A stretch of 64,000 bases of DNA. Source: Lactonifactor sp050944855. GTDB taxonomy: Bacteria > Bacillota > Clostridia > Lachnospirales > Lachnospiraceae. Positions 26,508 through 35,608 of the stretch are shown here, in pieces. The position numbers were made by a program, and so were the translations under genes. A model generated the notes under the pieces. It searched no databases. It saw only the letters and a program-made list of their open reading frames with translations, and was not told the origin of the DNA. The stretch covers positions 134,034-198,033 of the forward strand of contig JBMNRU010000002.1 of the NCBI GenBank assembly GCA_050944855.1. The letters run 5' to 3'. Within the stretch, counting starts at the first letter, position 1. Each line of letters opens with the position of its first letter.

Positions 26508-27589
26508 CGCTGCCACCGGCTGACAGAAAAAGCCAGCCCCATCTCACTCAGTAAAAAGAGCACGCTGGTTCCTCCATAGCTGATAAAAGGCAGTGTGATT
26601 CCCGTGTTTGGTATCGTATTCGTCACGACGGCAATATTCAAAATAACCTGAATGGCAATATGACCCATGATTCCCACAGAGATCAGAGTTCCGGGCAAAT
26701 CCTGGGCGTGCATGGCGATCACGGCCAGACGCCAGATCAGAAGCCCAAATACCAGAATCAGCAGACAGGCTCCGGTGAGGCCGGTCTCCTCACAAATAAT
26801 GGAAAAAATCATATCATTTTGCGCTTCCGGCACAAACCCCAGCTTCTGCAGACTGCTGCCCAGCCCTTTTCCGAAAATCCCTCCGCTGCCGATGGCATAT
26901 AACCCCTGTATAGTCTGAAATCCCTTTTCATATTTCTCCGGATCTCTCCAGATCGCCAGACGCTCCAGCCGATAGCTCTCCATACTGAGAAAAACAGCTA
27001 TAAAAGCAAAACCGCCGCCGCCGATCCAGACAAAGGGCAGATATCGGGGATTGGACACAAAGATCAGGATCACACCGATTCCCAGAATAATAATCGCGGT
27101 GCTCAGATTATTGGTACCCACCAGACCCACAATAGGAAGGAGCAGTACCATAATAAAAATCATATAGGGAATCCCGGGATTTTTCTTCTTAGAGTTGCTT
27201 ATGACCCATGACAGAAATAAAATGACCGCCACCTTTGCAAATTCTGCCGGCTGAAAAGAAAGAGGGCCGATGGAAAGCCATCTTCTGGAGCCATTATAGG
27301 CATCTCCGAAAAGAAGCACGGCAAGGGATAAAAGCATAGAAAGCACATAAGCTCCCGGCGCATATTTCAGCAAAAAATGATAATCCACACAGGAGACAAA
27401 ATACATGCACAAAAGTCCCAGAGCCGTTGCAAATAATTGCTTTTTAAAATAATACGCAGAATCATGAAATTTCACTATGCCGTTATATGCGCTGGTACTG
27501 TATAAAATCACCATGCCTGCTGTCACCAGCAAAAGCACCAGAATCAGCAGCATATCATCACCCCGGCGTTTTTTCACTGCCTCCTCCAT
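26504..27589 (-). CDS. ftsW: SEDS glycosyltransferase FtsW/SpoVE
   Basis: A SEDS-family peptidoglycan polymerase that works with class B PBPs at the septum. The 361-residue protein has ten membrane helices, with family blocks YNGSRRWLSIGPLSFQPAEFAK, RDPEKYEKGFQTIQGLYAIGSGGIFGKGLG, FVPEAQNDMIFSIICEE and PNTGITLPFISYGGTS. ATG at 27589 follows GGGAGGG; a TTG farther upstream (27676) would place the start inside a terminator. The gene order after murD matches Bacillus spoVE, so it could serve sporulation as well as division; sequence alone does not separate FtsW from SpoVE. Confidence 0.92.
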   Translation of the reverse strand: MEEAVKKRRGDDMLLILVLLLVTAGMVILYSTSAYNGIVKFHDSAYYFKKQLFATALGLLCMYFVSCVDYHFLLKYAPGAYVLSMLLSLAVLLFGDAYNGSRRWLSIGPLSFQPAEFAKVAVILFLSWVISNSKKKNPGIPYMIFIMVLLLPIVGLVGTNNLSTAIIILGIGVILIFVSNPRYLPFVWIGGGGFAFIAVFLSMESYRLERLAIWRDPEKYEKGFQTIQGLYAIGSGGIFGKGLGSSLQKLGFVPEAQNDMIFSIICEETGLTGACLLILVFGLLIWRLAVIAMHAQDLPGTLISVGIMGHIAIQVILNIAVVTNTIPNTGITLPFISYGGTSVLFLLSEMGLAFSVSRWQR

Positions 27590-27654
27590 ATCCCTTACCC
27601 TCCCTTTCTCATGCACAGCATCCGCTGCATAGCCCGCTGTTGCATAAAGCAGAC

Positions 27655-27699
27655 CAGAAAAAAAGCTGCAGGCCAATCTCTTTCGTATTTGCCTGCAGC
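27655..27699 (-). terminator. Intrinsic terminator between murD and ftsW
   Basis: On the minus strand GCTGCAGGC and GCCTGCAGC form a perfect 9-bp stem followed by T7. It lies just past the murD stop, so ftsW needs readthrough or its own promoter. Confidence 0.8.
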
Positions 27700-27716
27700 A
27701 TTCTCACATTTCTTTA

Positions 27717-29072
27717 TTATAGTTTATGTACGTATTCCTTAAACATACGTCCTCTCTGTTCATAATTTTCAAACTGGCCCCAGCTCGCACATGCCGGAGA
27801 CAACAATACCGCATCCCCCGGCCGTGCCTTTTCGGCACAGATGGTCACTGCCTCTTCCAGACTGTCTGCCAGAATGGTATCCATCATTCCCAGACGATGG
27901 GCTGCCTCCTGAATTTTTTCTCTGGTCTGACCGATCAGCACCAGATACCGTACTTTTCCATCAAAAGCCTGAATCCATTCATCATAAGAGGATTCTTTAT
28001 CATATCCGCCTCCTATCAGAAGGGTAGGACGATTCATAGCCTGAATACCTTTGATTGCCGCATCCGGATTGGTTCCTTTGGAATCGTTATAATAAACTAC
28101 GCCATTCTTCTCTGTCACATATTCGATCCGGTGCTCCACTGCAGCAAACTCACAGGCCGACTTACGGATGTTCTCCATGGGCACGCCAACGCTGTATGTC
28201 ATGGCCACAGCAGCCATCACATTCTCATAATTATGCTGGCCTAAAACTTTCAGATCTCCCGTTTTCAGCACAGGAATCTCTTCCTCCCCGGTACGCCAGA
28301 TAATTTGATCTCCATCCAGGAAAATTCCTTTTTCCAGCTTACGCTTACTGGAGAAAAAGATCACTTTCTGATCCAGCTGCTCACCAAAGGCGCGAAGCAC
28401 TTCATCCTCATAGTTTAATACACAGACGTCATCTCTGCCCTGATTGGACACGATCAGCTCCTTCACACGGATATATTCTTCCATCGTATGATGACGGTTC
28501 AAATGGTCCTCCGTAATATTTAAAATCGCAGATACTTTCGGCGCAAAATCATGAATCGTTTCTAACTGGAAGCTGCTGATCTCCGCCACGACAAAGCTGT
28601 CCTCTCGCATATCCATGGCCACCGATGTATAAGGAATTCCAATATTTCCCACAACAAATACACTCTCGGCATAATCGGACATGATTTTTCCGGTCAATGC
28701 CGTGGTGGTTGTCTTGCCGTTTGTTCCCGTAATTGCAATAATCTGCCCTTTTCCTGCCTGATAAGCCAGCTCCACTTCTCCCCAAACCGGTATATGGGCA
28801 TCTTTCAGCTTCTGTACGGGAGGAATATCCAAAGGAACGCCGGGACTTAACACAGCCAGATCCAGTCCATTTATAATCTCATCCGGCAGTTCTCCCAGCA
28901 CGATCTGCGCTTTAGAGCCTTCCGGCAGCTTCTTTTTTATATCCTCCGGATTTAATTGATCACTGCCGTCATATAAAATAACGGAAGCCTGTACCTTTTC
29001 TAACAATTCTGCGGCACCGATTCCACTGATGCCGGTTCCAAATACCAATATCTTCTTATCCTTAAATTCCAT
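27717..29072 (-). CDS. murD: UDP-N-acetylmuramoylalanine-D-glutamate ligase
   Basis: MurD adds D-glutamate to UDP-MurNAc-L-Ala with ATP. The 451-residue protein has the N-terminal nucleotide-binding KILVFGTGISGIGAAELL, the ATP loop AITGTNGKTTTTALTGKI, the central NITEDHLNRHHTMEEY with Mur-ligase catalytic residues, and the C-terminal DSKGTNPDAAIKGI and LLSPACASWGQFENYEQRG blocks. The ATG follows AAGGAG. It follows mraY by 18 bp. Confidence 0.96.
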   Translation of the reverse strand: MEFKDKKILVFGTGISGIGAAELLEKVQASVILYDGSDQLNPEDIKKKLPEGSKAQIVLGELPDEIINGLDLAVLSPGVPLDIPPVQKLKDAHIPVWGEVELAYQAGKGQIIAITGTNGKTTTTALTGKIMSDYAESVFVVGNIGIPYTSVAMDMREDSFVVAEISSFQLETIHDFAPKVSAILNITEDHLNRHHTMEEYIRVKELIVSNQGRDDVCVLNYEDEVLRAFGEQLDQKVIFFSSKRKLEKGIFLDGDQIIWRTGEEEIPVLKTGDLKVLGQHNYENVMAAVAMTYSVGVPMENIRKSACEFAAVEHRIEYVTEKNGVVYYNDSKGTNPDAAIKGIQAMNRPTLLIGGGYDKESSYDEWIQAFDGKVRYLVLIGQTREKIQEAAHRLGMMDTILADSLEEAVTICAEKARPGDAVLLSPACASWGQFENYEQRGRMFKEYVHKL

Positions 29073-29090
29073 ATTGACTTCTCCTTATTC

Positions 29091-30053
29091 TTACAGGGCC
29101 AACAGTCCTACCAGACATAACAGCGCTGTCACAATAGAAAACACTGCCACAACACGGGTCTCAGACCAGCCGCAAAGTTCAAAATGATGATGGATCGGCG
29201 CCATTTTAAAAATTCTTTTTCCTCCTGTGGCCTTAAAATATCCCACCTGAAGGATAACAGACAACACTTCTACCAGATAAATCATACCTACGATAGGAAT
29301 AAACAAAGGCATCTGCATCATGTAAGCAGTACCGGCTACAAATCCGCCCAATGCCAGGGAACCGGTATCCCCCATGAATACCTTTGCCGGATATACATTA
29401 AACAGCAGAAATCCCAGCAGCGCCCCTACCACAGCACAGGTAATAGGCTCAATTCCACTTCCGGTTCCAATCGCCACCACGGTAAAAAAGGTGGCTACCA
29501 TAACGGTTACACTGGAAGCCAGACCATCCAGACCATCCGTGAAATTCACACCGTTTACCGTACCGATCACAGCTACAAACAACAGTGGAATTGCCAGCCA
29601 GCCAATATCTATCTGCATGTCCATAAATGGGATCCGCATAGCCAGCGACACATCCGTAAAATGCAGAACATAATAAGTAAAAATCGCTGTCACTACAATC
29701 TGAAGACTAAACTTCTGCCAGGGAAGCAAACCATCCGAGCGGCGAAGCACTACCTTCAGGAAATCGTCCAGAAAACCAATAATGCCAAACCCCAGTGTCA
29801 AAAACAAAATCGGGATGATATTCGGATAATCTTTCATATAGATAAGCGAGGTGATTACCACAGCCAGCAGAAAAATAATTCCTCCCATGGTGGGAGTTCC
29901 TGCTTTCTTCAGATGAGACTGTACACCGTCTGTCCGTTCTGTCTGCTTCATTTTCAGCTCACGCAGGTATTTAATAATGACCGGCCCGACCAGGGCGCTG
30001 ATCGCAAATGCAATTAATACCGGAAATACCATTTCTACATTCATGTTCAACAT
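29091..30053 (-). CDS. mraY: Phospho-N-acetylmuramoyl-pentapeptide transferase
   Basis: MraY transfers phospho-MurNAc-pentapeptide to undecaprenyl phosphate, forming lipid I at the membrane. The ~320-residue protein has ten membrane helices and the family blocks KKAGTPTMGGIIFL, GFLDDFLKVVLRRSDGL, the catalytic NFTDGLDGLA and FMGDTGSLALGG, and the C-terminal APIHHHFEL histidine cluster. ATG at 30053 with GAGGTG upstream is preferred to an earlier possible start at 30128, which would add a non-conserved basic leader. It begins after a gap of ~130 bp from spoVD. Confidence 0.96.
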   Translation of the reverse strand: MLNMNVEMVFPVLIAFAISALVGPVIIKYLRELKMKQTERTDGVQSHLKKAGTPTMGGIIFLLAVVITSLIYMKDYPNIIPILFLTLGFGIIGFLDDFLKVVLRRSDGLLPWQKFSLQIVVTAIFTYYVLHFTDVSLAMRIPFMDMQIDIGWLAIPLLFVAVIGTVNGVNFTDGLDGLASSVTVMVATFFTVVAIGTGSGIEPITCAVVGALLGFLLFNVYPAKVFMGDTGSLALGGFVAGTAYMMQMPLFIPIVGMIYLVEVLSVILQVGYFKATGGKRIFKMAPIHHHFELCGWSETRVVAVFSIVTALLCLVGLLAL

Positions 30054-30186
30054 AATAATAATACACCTCGTTCTATTTTTTCTGCAGCCTTTTCCCAGGA
30101 AAAATCTGCAGTCATACGGCATTTCCACAGCCGCATGACTAGTATAATGCCTTTTGGAATATTTATCAAGTATGCTTTATCAGCGT

Positions 30187-31914
30187 CTACTCTTGTTTGA
30201 TATCCAGATAAGGAAGAATATTTTCAAAGATCTCTTTCATAATAGGGGCAGCAATGAGTCCGCCGTAATACAGCCCCTGCGGATCATGGATTACTAAAAG
30301 TCCCAGCACCTGAGGATCATCCGCAGGCGCAAACCCCAGAAAGGAAGAAATATAGCGGTTCGCGCTTCGGGGCAGGGTCTGGGAGGTAGCTGTTTTGCCC
30401 CCGATCCGATACCCCTCAATGGCAGCGTTTTTTCCTGATCCTTCTGCCACTACCTGCTCTAAAATGTATCGCATGGTTTCGGATGTTTCTTCCGAAATAA
30501 TTGATTCCCCTTTCTCATAGTCTATGGTTTCTATCAGATTTCCCTCATCGTCTCTGACTTCCACCCCAAAGTGGGGAGTAATCCGGGTACCTCCATTTAT
30601 AATGGAAGCCGCAGTCGTTGCCAGCTGAATGGGCGTAATCTGAAAAGACTGGCCAAAGGACATAGTTGCCAGCTCAACCAGTCCTACATTTTTCTTCTGA
30701 TGCATAATGGTGGCAGCTTCTCCCGGAAGATCAATACCCGTTTTATCCATCACCCCGAATTGATACAGATACTGATAAAAATGATCCACTCCCAGCCGCA
30801 GGCCCACATCAATAAATACCGGATTACAGGAATTCATGGCTCCCTGCAGAAAGGTCTCTCCGCCGTGTCCGGTCCTTTTATGGCAGTGAATCCTCCGATC
30901 CTCCACGACCCGGTAACCGGGACAGGAAAAAGTGTCCTGGATCGTCACTACCCCTTCCTCCAGCCCGGCGGCAGCCGTAATAATCTTAAAGGTCGATCCC
31001 GGTTCATACGTATCATTAATGGACAGGTTTCTCCACATCTGATTCAGAGCATTTTGTTTTTCCTCCTCTGTCATAGCAGAAGTATCCACATCGGTATTTA
31101 ATGTAAAAGGATCATTCAAATGAAACTCCGGCACATTGACCATCGCCATAATTTCCCCATTCTGCGGATTCATCAGTATAACGGAAACTGCATCCGCCTG
31201 TTTTTGCTCCATCACTTTCTTTGCTGCCTGTTCTGCATACATCTGAATATTTCGATCCAGGCTGATATGCAGATTATATCCCGGAATAGGATCTACTCGG
31301 CTCTCACCGATTTCACTTAATTCCACGCCTCTGGCATCCGTAGTCGTAAGGATTTTTCCGTCTATTCCTTTCAATACCTCCTCATAGATGACTTCAAGCC
31401 CTATAATCCCCTGATTATCTCCGCCTGTGAATCCCAGAACTTTTGAGGCCAGCGTGTCATAAGGATAATATCGTTTAAAATCCTCATCTACCTTTACTCC
31501 GGGCAGATTGTATTCCCGGATTCGGTCTCCCACTTCTTTTTCCACATTTGTCTTCACTTTTTCTATAGAAGAAACTTTTTCCACTCGCTTTCTGGCAGTT
31601 TCTTCCGTAATTCCCAATTCTTTCACCAGCATATTGACCACGGCCTGAGGATCCGTAATCTGACTATGTATCAGGGAAATGGTACATACTGTTTGGTTTG
31701 CCGCCAAAACAGTGCCATTGGCATCTATAATCTTGCCCCGGGCTGCTTTGATATCCCGCTCTCTTTCATGGAGTTCTTCCGCTTTTTGTGCATAATAATC
31801 TGACTGAAACACCATCAGATACACCATACGTCCCATAAGCCCCAGCAGCATAAACACACATCCGATAAATACCACAAAGGTTTTCTTTTTGTGATAGGTT
31901 CTGTTTTTCTTCAA
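30187..31914 (-). CDS. spoVD: Class B penicillin-binding protein SpoVD (sporulation)
   Basis: A 575-residue transpeptidase. One membrane helix (~12-33) is followed by the PBP dimer domain and a transpeptidase domain with STFK at 307-310, SCN at 362-364 and KTAT at 507-510. The last motif is usually KTGT; here Gly is replaced by Ala. The place after pbpB matches Bacillus spoVD, whose product makes spore cortex peptidoglycan with SpoVE; the C-terminal PASTA domain of that protein is absent. The start is TTG at 31914 with GAGG eight bases upstream. A sigma-E-like promoter lies directly upstream inside a hairpin. A better ribosome site and ATG just upstream are out of frame (see findings). Confidence 0.85.
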   Translation of the reverse strand: MKKNRTYHKKKTFVVFIGCVFMLLGLMGRMVYLMVFQSDYYAQKAEELHERERDIKAARGKIIDANGTVLAANQTVCTISLIHSQITDPQAVVNMLVKELGITEETARKRVEKVSSIEKVKTNVEKEVGDRIREYNLPGVKVDEDFKRYYPYDTLASKVLGFTGGDNQGIIGLEVIYEEVLKGIDGKILTTTDARGVELSEIGESRVDPIPGYNLHISLDRNIQMYAEQAAKKVMEQKQADAVSVILMNPQNGEIMAMVNVPEFHLNDPFTLNTDVDTSAMTEEEKQNALNQMWRNLSINDTYEPGSTFKIITAAAGLEEGVVTIQDTFSCPGYRVVEDRRIHCHKRTGHGGETFLQGAMNSCNPVFIDVGLRLGVDHFYQYLYQFGVMDKTGIDLPGEAATIMHQKKNVGLVELATMSFGQSFQITPIQLATTAASIINGGTRITPHFGVEVRDDEGNLIETIDYEKGESIISEETSETMRYILEQVVAEGSGKNAAIEGYRIGGKTATSQTLPRSANRYISSFLGFAPADDPQVLGLLVIHDPQGLYYGGLIAAPIMKEIFENILPYLDIKQE

Positions 31915-31919
31915 GAAAA

Positions 31920-31967
31920 AACCTCATAAAAGTTCTCCTTATAATGTATGGAGACTTTTATGAGGTT
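31920..31967 (-). terminator. Terminator-like hairpin between pbpB and spoVD
   Basis: AACCTCATAAAAGT plus CTCC (31920-31938) pair with GGAG plus ACTTTTATGAGGTT (31950-31967): an 18-bp stem with one bulge and an 11-base loop, followed on the minus strand by T6. It has the form of an intrinsic terminator placed directly in front of spoVD. Confidence 0.75.
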
Positions 31968-31971
31968 ATGC
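31943..31971 (-). promoter_or_regulatory. Candidate sigma-E promoter of spoVD
   Basis: On the minus strand CATACATT (31950-31943) fits the sigma-E -10 consensus CATACANT exactly; GCATAAC (31971-31965), 14 bp upstream, fits five of seven positions of the -35 KMATATT. Transcription would begin near 31936, about 20 bases before the start codon. Confidence 0.6.
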
Positions 31972-31982
31972 GTTCTCAGCGA

Positions 31983-34103
31983 TTATTCATCGGACAATCC
32001 CGCATCTTCATTGGTAATACCGTCACTTTCCTCTTTATTGCCGCCCATCTGTGTGGTTTCATCCTCTTCCTCCTCGGGGGGACCCGGCACAGAAGTATCC
32101 TCGATCCCATCCTGGGTTTTTGTATCTTCTTCTGTATCTTCTTCTGTATCTTCTTCCCCCTCTTGGGTTTCCTCTTCAGAAGATACATCATTTTGTTTCT
32201 TTACACCACTGAAGCCATACCAAAGCTCCGTTGTACCTTCCCCCTGATCCGGATAAATGTTCATATAAGGCAGGATTTCCGATAAAATACCCTGTGCGAT
32301 ATACTGCGGATATTTACTGTCTGCCTGCGCATCTGTATTGGGTTCATCTACAACAACATAAATAGCAACCTGCGGATGATCCAACGGAGCAAAACCAATA
32401 AAGGATACCAGATATTTTCCGTTCCCTCTTGGTATTTTCTGCGCCGTACCTGTCTTACCGCCCATGGAATAGCCTGCTACTTTAGCATAACGGCCGGTGC
32501 CGCTTTCTACACTCATTCCCATGTATTCCCGCACGGAAGCAGAGATATCAGAGGAAAGGATCTCTTTCATAACGACAGGTTCTATATTTTTTATGGTTTT
32601 CCCCTGATTATCTGTAATTTTAGTTACCAGGTGCGGCTGATAATAGGTGCCGCCGTTAATCGTCGTACAGATTGCTGCCATCTCTTGTATCATAGTACAG
32701 GTAAAGCCCTGTCCAAAGGATGAGGTGGCCAGTTCCGTTGCATTCATAGTATCTTCCGTATAAATGATGCCGGTTCCTTCTCCCGGCAGATCAATGCCGG
32801 TTCTGGAGCCAAAGTTAAATGCACTCTGGTACTTTAAGAAATCAGCGGCGCCCATTTTTTTAGATATCTGGATCATAGCATCGTTACAGGAATTCTGAAT
32901 CACTTCTCCCAGCGCCTGGGTCCCATGGGAATCCGGATATACGGCACATTTCATGAACCGGTCTGCGACCTGCTGTCCGCCATCACACACAAAACTGTCC
33001 GATTCTATGACAGCTCCCGCTTCCAAAGCAGAAGCTACGATCCATGGTTTTACTACAGATCCCGGCTCAAAAGCGTCCGAAATGCAGTAATTGCGCCACA
33101 TTTCATTCAACGCTTCCAATGTTGCCTCATCATTCATGGCACGCAGTACTTCTTCTTCATACAGATGACTCATATCACGGGGATTATTTAAATCATAGGG
33201 ATCCGAACTTGCCATTCCCAGAATTTCTCCGTTATTGGGATCCGCCACAATAACCCCTATGTTCTTCGCGCCGCCGCCCTCATTCGGTCCGCCGGACATT
33301 GCCTCGTCAAACGATGCAATATATTTTTCAATAACCTGCTGAATATTGACATCCAGTGAGGTAGTAATATTTTTTCCATTTTCCGCTTCGATAATGGTCT
33401 GCTCCACATCAGCGTCTTCATTAAAATAACCATACTGACGGCCATTCACCCCATTTAGGGTGCTATTATAATACCCTTCCAGACCCCAGTCCGCCGTATT
33501 TCCGGCAAAGGTAAACCCGATCACATCACAGGCAAGAGAGTCAAAAGGATAGGTTCTCACATAATCATCCTCAAACCAGACTCCCTGTACATTGCTTCTC
33601 TTTTTCAGTTCCTCTTTGGAAAGTTCCTCGTCATCCGGAACATTGGCATATTCTTCAAAAGATTTTTTCTCATCCATGGAAATGCCCTTTGTCAGAATCT
33701 GATACTGACTGTTTCTGGTAGTTTCCTGATCCAGTCTTTTCTCAATATCTTCTTTGTCCAGACCCAGAATCTCTACCAGAGCATCCACAGTTGGTTCCCT
33801 GTAATCCTCATGAGAATTTACAACTTTACAGTCTAAAATAACATTATATACTTTATTGCTGGTAGCTAAAATGGTTCCGTTTCTATCGGTAATATCGCCC
33901 CTGCGATACGGTAGGATCTTACTGTCATACTGCTGCTGTGACTGCGTCAGCACTTGTTTTGTGTATTTATCCCCGCTTTTCGCATTAATATAATTAATGC
34001 GCAGGGTTAAACCAACTAAAGCCAGCAGCACCAGACCAAACAGTGCTACTAGCTTTTTTCTCATTCGGTTATTTAACTTTCTTACTTGTTTTCTTTGTCT
34101 CAC
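31983..34103 (-). CDS. pbpB: Class B penicillin-binding protein (division transpeptidase, PBP2B type)
   Basis: A 706-residue septal transpeptidase. A basic N-terminus and a single membrane helix (~18-36) precede the PBP dimer domain and the transpeptidase domain with SVVK at 349-352, SCN at 405-407 and KTGT at 550-553. The position after ftsL matches Bacillus pbpB. The last ~80 residues are a Glu/Asp/Thr-rich tail with EEDT repeats in place of the PASTA domains seen in Bacillus. The start is GTG at 34103, five bases after an AGGTG ribosome site and nine bases after the ftsL stop. Transcription probably stops at the hairpin before spoVD. Confidence 0.92.
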   Translation of the reverse strand: MRQRKQVRKLNNRMRKKLVALFGLVLLALVGLTLRINYINAKSGDKYTKQVLTQSQQQYDSKILPYRRGDITDRNGTILATSNKVYNVILDCKVVNSHEDYREPTVDALVEILGLDKEDIEKRLDQETTRNSQYQILTKGISMDEKKSFEEYANVPDDEELSKEELKKRSNVQGVWFEDDYVRTYPFDSLACDVIGFTFAGNTADWGLEGYYNSTLNGVNGRQYGYFNEDADVEQTIIEAENGKNITTSLDVNIQQVIEKYIASFDEAMSGGPNEGGGAKNIGVIVADPNNGEILGMASSDPYDLNNPRDMSHLYEEEVLRAMNDEATLEALNEMWRNYCISDAFEPGSVVKPWIVASALEAGAVIESDSFVCDGGQQVADRFMKCAVYPDSHGTQALGEVIQNSCNDAMIQISKKMGAADFLKYQSAFNFGSRTGIDLPGEGTGIIYTEDTMNATELATSSFGQGFTCTMIQEMAAICTTINGGTYYQPHLVTKITDNQGKTIKNIEPVVMKEILSSDISASVREYMGMSVESGTGRYAKVAGYSMGGKTGTAQKIPRGNGKYLVSFIGFAPLDHPQVAIYVVVDEPNTDAQADSKYPQYIAQGILSEILPYMNIYPDQGEGTTELWYGFSGVKKQNDVSSEEETQEGEEDTEEDTEEDTKTQDGIEDTSVPGPPEEEEDETTQMGGNKEESDGITNEDAGLSDE

Positions 34104-34111
34104 TCGATCAC

Positions 34112-34618
34112 CTATTCAACCTCAGGTACATCCTGATACTGACGTACATAGCTATTTCCTTTTGTACTGTATTGAACTACCTGTTCTTCTGTCGCATAAT
34201 TCATCCCCAGCTTTGTAATAGCGGTTTCACGGATTTTTTCCAGATCCACGGAAGCCAACACTTCACTATAATATACATCATTATCTGCTTTTAATTCACT
34301 CAGCTGTGTCTCCAAGGATGCCACCGCTTTCATCTGGGCTGTCATTTCTGCCTTTAACTGCAAATATTGTACACATGCAAACAGAGTAGCCGCACAAACT
34401 ACAGCCAGAAAAACAACATAACCTCTGCTCATCTGCAATGCTCTGGCACGATTTCTTGCTGTTTTTCTGCTTATCTGACGTCTTCTCTGCCGCCGTATGG
34501 TCTCTTCGTACTGCGGCGCTGTCTGCAGTTTTCTTACTGCATTCCCGTCCACATAGGAAGTCCTACCATAACGCTCCGTTCTATGATTTACCCTGTTACC
34601 CCTTACTGTATTCGCCAT
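34112..34618 (-). CDS. ftsL: FtsL-like cell division protein
   Basis: A 168-residue bitopic protein. A long basic cytoplasmic N-terminus (~1-66, rich in Arg) leads into one membrane helix (GYVVFLAVVCAATLFACVQY) and an extracellular coiled coil (LKAEMTAQMKAVASLETQLSEL) with a C-terminal segment IRETAITKLGMNYATEEQVVQY typical of FtsL/DivIC. Such proteins bridge FtsQ and the septal synthases. Identification rests on topology and location between rsmH and pbpB as well as the short motif; family sequence conservation is low. The ATG follows GGGGAG. Confidence 0.8.
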   Translation of the reverse strand: MANTVRGNRVNHRTERYGRTSYVDGNAVRKLQTAPQYEETIRRQRRRQISRKTARNRARALQMSRGYVVFLAVVCAATLFACVQYLQLKAEMTAQMKAVASLETQLSELKADNDVYYSEVLASVDLEKIRETAITKLGMNYATEEQVVQYSTKGNSYVRQYQDVPEVE

Positions 34619-34635
34619 TTTTTCTCCCCTTCGGC

Positions 34636-35577
34636 TTATACACGTTTCCTTTCAAAGATTCTCAGCTTTGCACTCTGAGCTCTTCTGTTTTCGCACAATT
34701 CCAACTCCCCTGGAACTATCGGTTTTCTTGTAACGACTTTTCCCTTTGACTCTTTTCCACACACACATACCGGAAAAGACGGAGGACACGTACAAGGATT
34801 CTCGTTTCTTTTAAAGATAGTTTTCACGATACGGTCTTCTAAAGAATGAAATGTAATAATACAGATCCTTCCCTCATCATTCAGAAGTTCAATCATGTCA
34901 TCTAACGAATCCCTCAATACGTCAAGCTCCTGATTCAACTCAATGCGAATTGCCTGAAACGTCTGTTTCGCCGGATGTCCGCCAACTGCTCTGACCTTCA
35001 TGGGAATCGCCCGTTTAATCACCTCCGTTAACTCCCCGGTTGTGGTGATAGGCTTCTCCTCTCTGGCCATACAGATATGTTTGGCTATGTTCTTTGCAAA
35101 TTTATCCTCTCCGTAATCACGGATGATATGAAATAGTTCTGTTTCACTATACGTATTTACGATATCACTTGCGGTACGGTCCTGTCTCTGGTCCATACGC
35201 ATATCAAGCGGTGCATCTTCTCTGTATGAAAATCCTCGTTCTACTTCATCCAGCTGATAGGAGGATACTCCTAAATCGAGTACGATTCCATCCACTGATG
35301 CAATGCCCCTTTTCTTCAGTTCAGACACCATGTTGCAATAGTTGCTGCGAATAATCGTAACCTGGTCTTTGTAAGCTTCCAGCCGCTTACTCGCAGCCTC
35401 AATTGCCGCACTGTCTTGATCTATGCCTATCAGGCTCCCCTTGGCAGATAACCGCTTACATACCTCAAGGGCATGTCCGCCTCCTCCTAAAGTTCCGTCC
35501 ACATAAATTCCATCCGGTTTCACCCTCAAACCGTCAATGGTTTCTTCCAATAACACAGACTTGTGTTTGAATTCCAT
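34636..35577 (-). CDS. rsmH: 16S rRNA m4C1402 methyltransferase
   Basis: RsmH methylates N4 of C1402 in 16S rRNA using SAM. The 313-residue protein shows HKSVLLEETIDGL, the SAM-binding YVDGTLGGGGHALEVCKRL, DGIVLDLGVSSYQLDEVERGFSYREDAPLDMRMD (family hallmark) and HSLEDRIVKTIFKR. The ATG follows CAGGAGAG. It lies between mraZ and ftsL, the standard place. Confidence 0.97.
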   Translation of the reverse strand: MEFKHKSVLLEETIDGLRVKPDGIYVDGTLGGGGHALEVCKRLSAKGSLIGIDQDSAAIEAASKRLEAYKDQVTIIRSNYCNMVSELKKRGIASVDGIVLDLGVSSYQLDEVERGFSYREDAPLDMRMDQRQDRTASDIVNTYSETELFHIIRDYGEDKFAKNIAKHICMAREEKPITTTGELTEVIKRAIPMKVRAVGGHPAKQTFQAIRIELNQELDVLRDSLDDMIELLNDEGRICIITFHSLEDRIVKTIFKRNENPCTCPPSFPVCVCGKESKGKVVTRKPIVPGELELCENRRAQSAKLRIFERKRV

Positions 35578-35608
35578 ACATTGTCTCTCCTGTGTAACGA
35601 ATTGAAAA

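Noticed and set aside
27590..27676. N-terminal extension of ftsW starting at TTG 27676
   Set aside because: It would start inside the murD terminator stem; ATG 27589 has a strong ribosome site and gives the family's usual length.
29184..30017. 277-residue open frame on the plus strand opposite mraY
   Set aside because: Antisense to a well-supported mraY, with skewed composition and no start signal.
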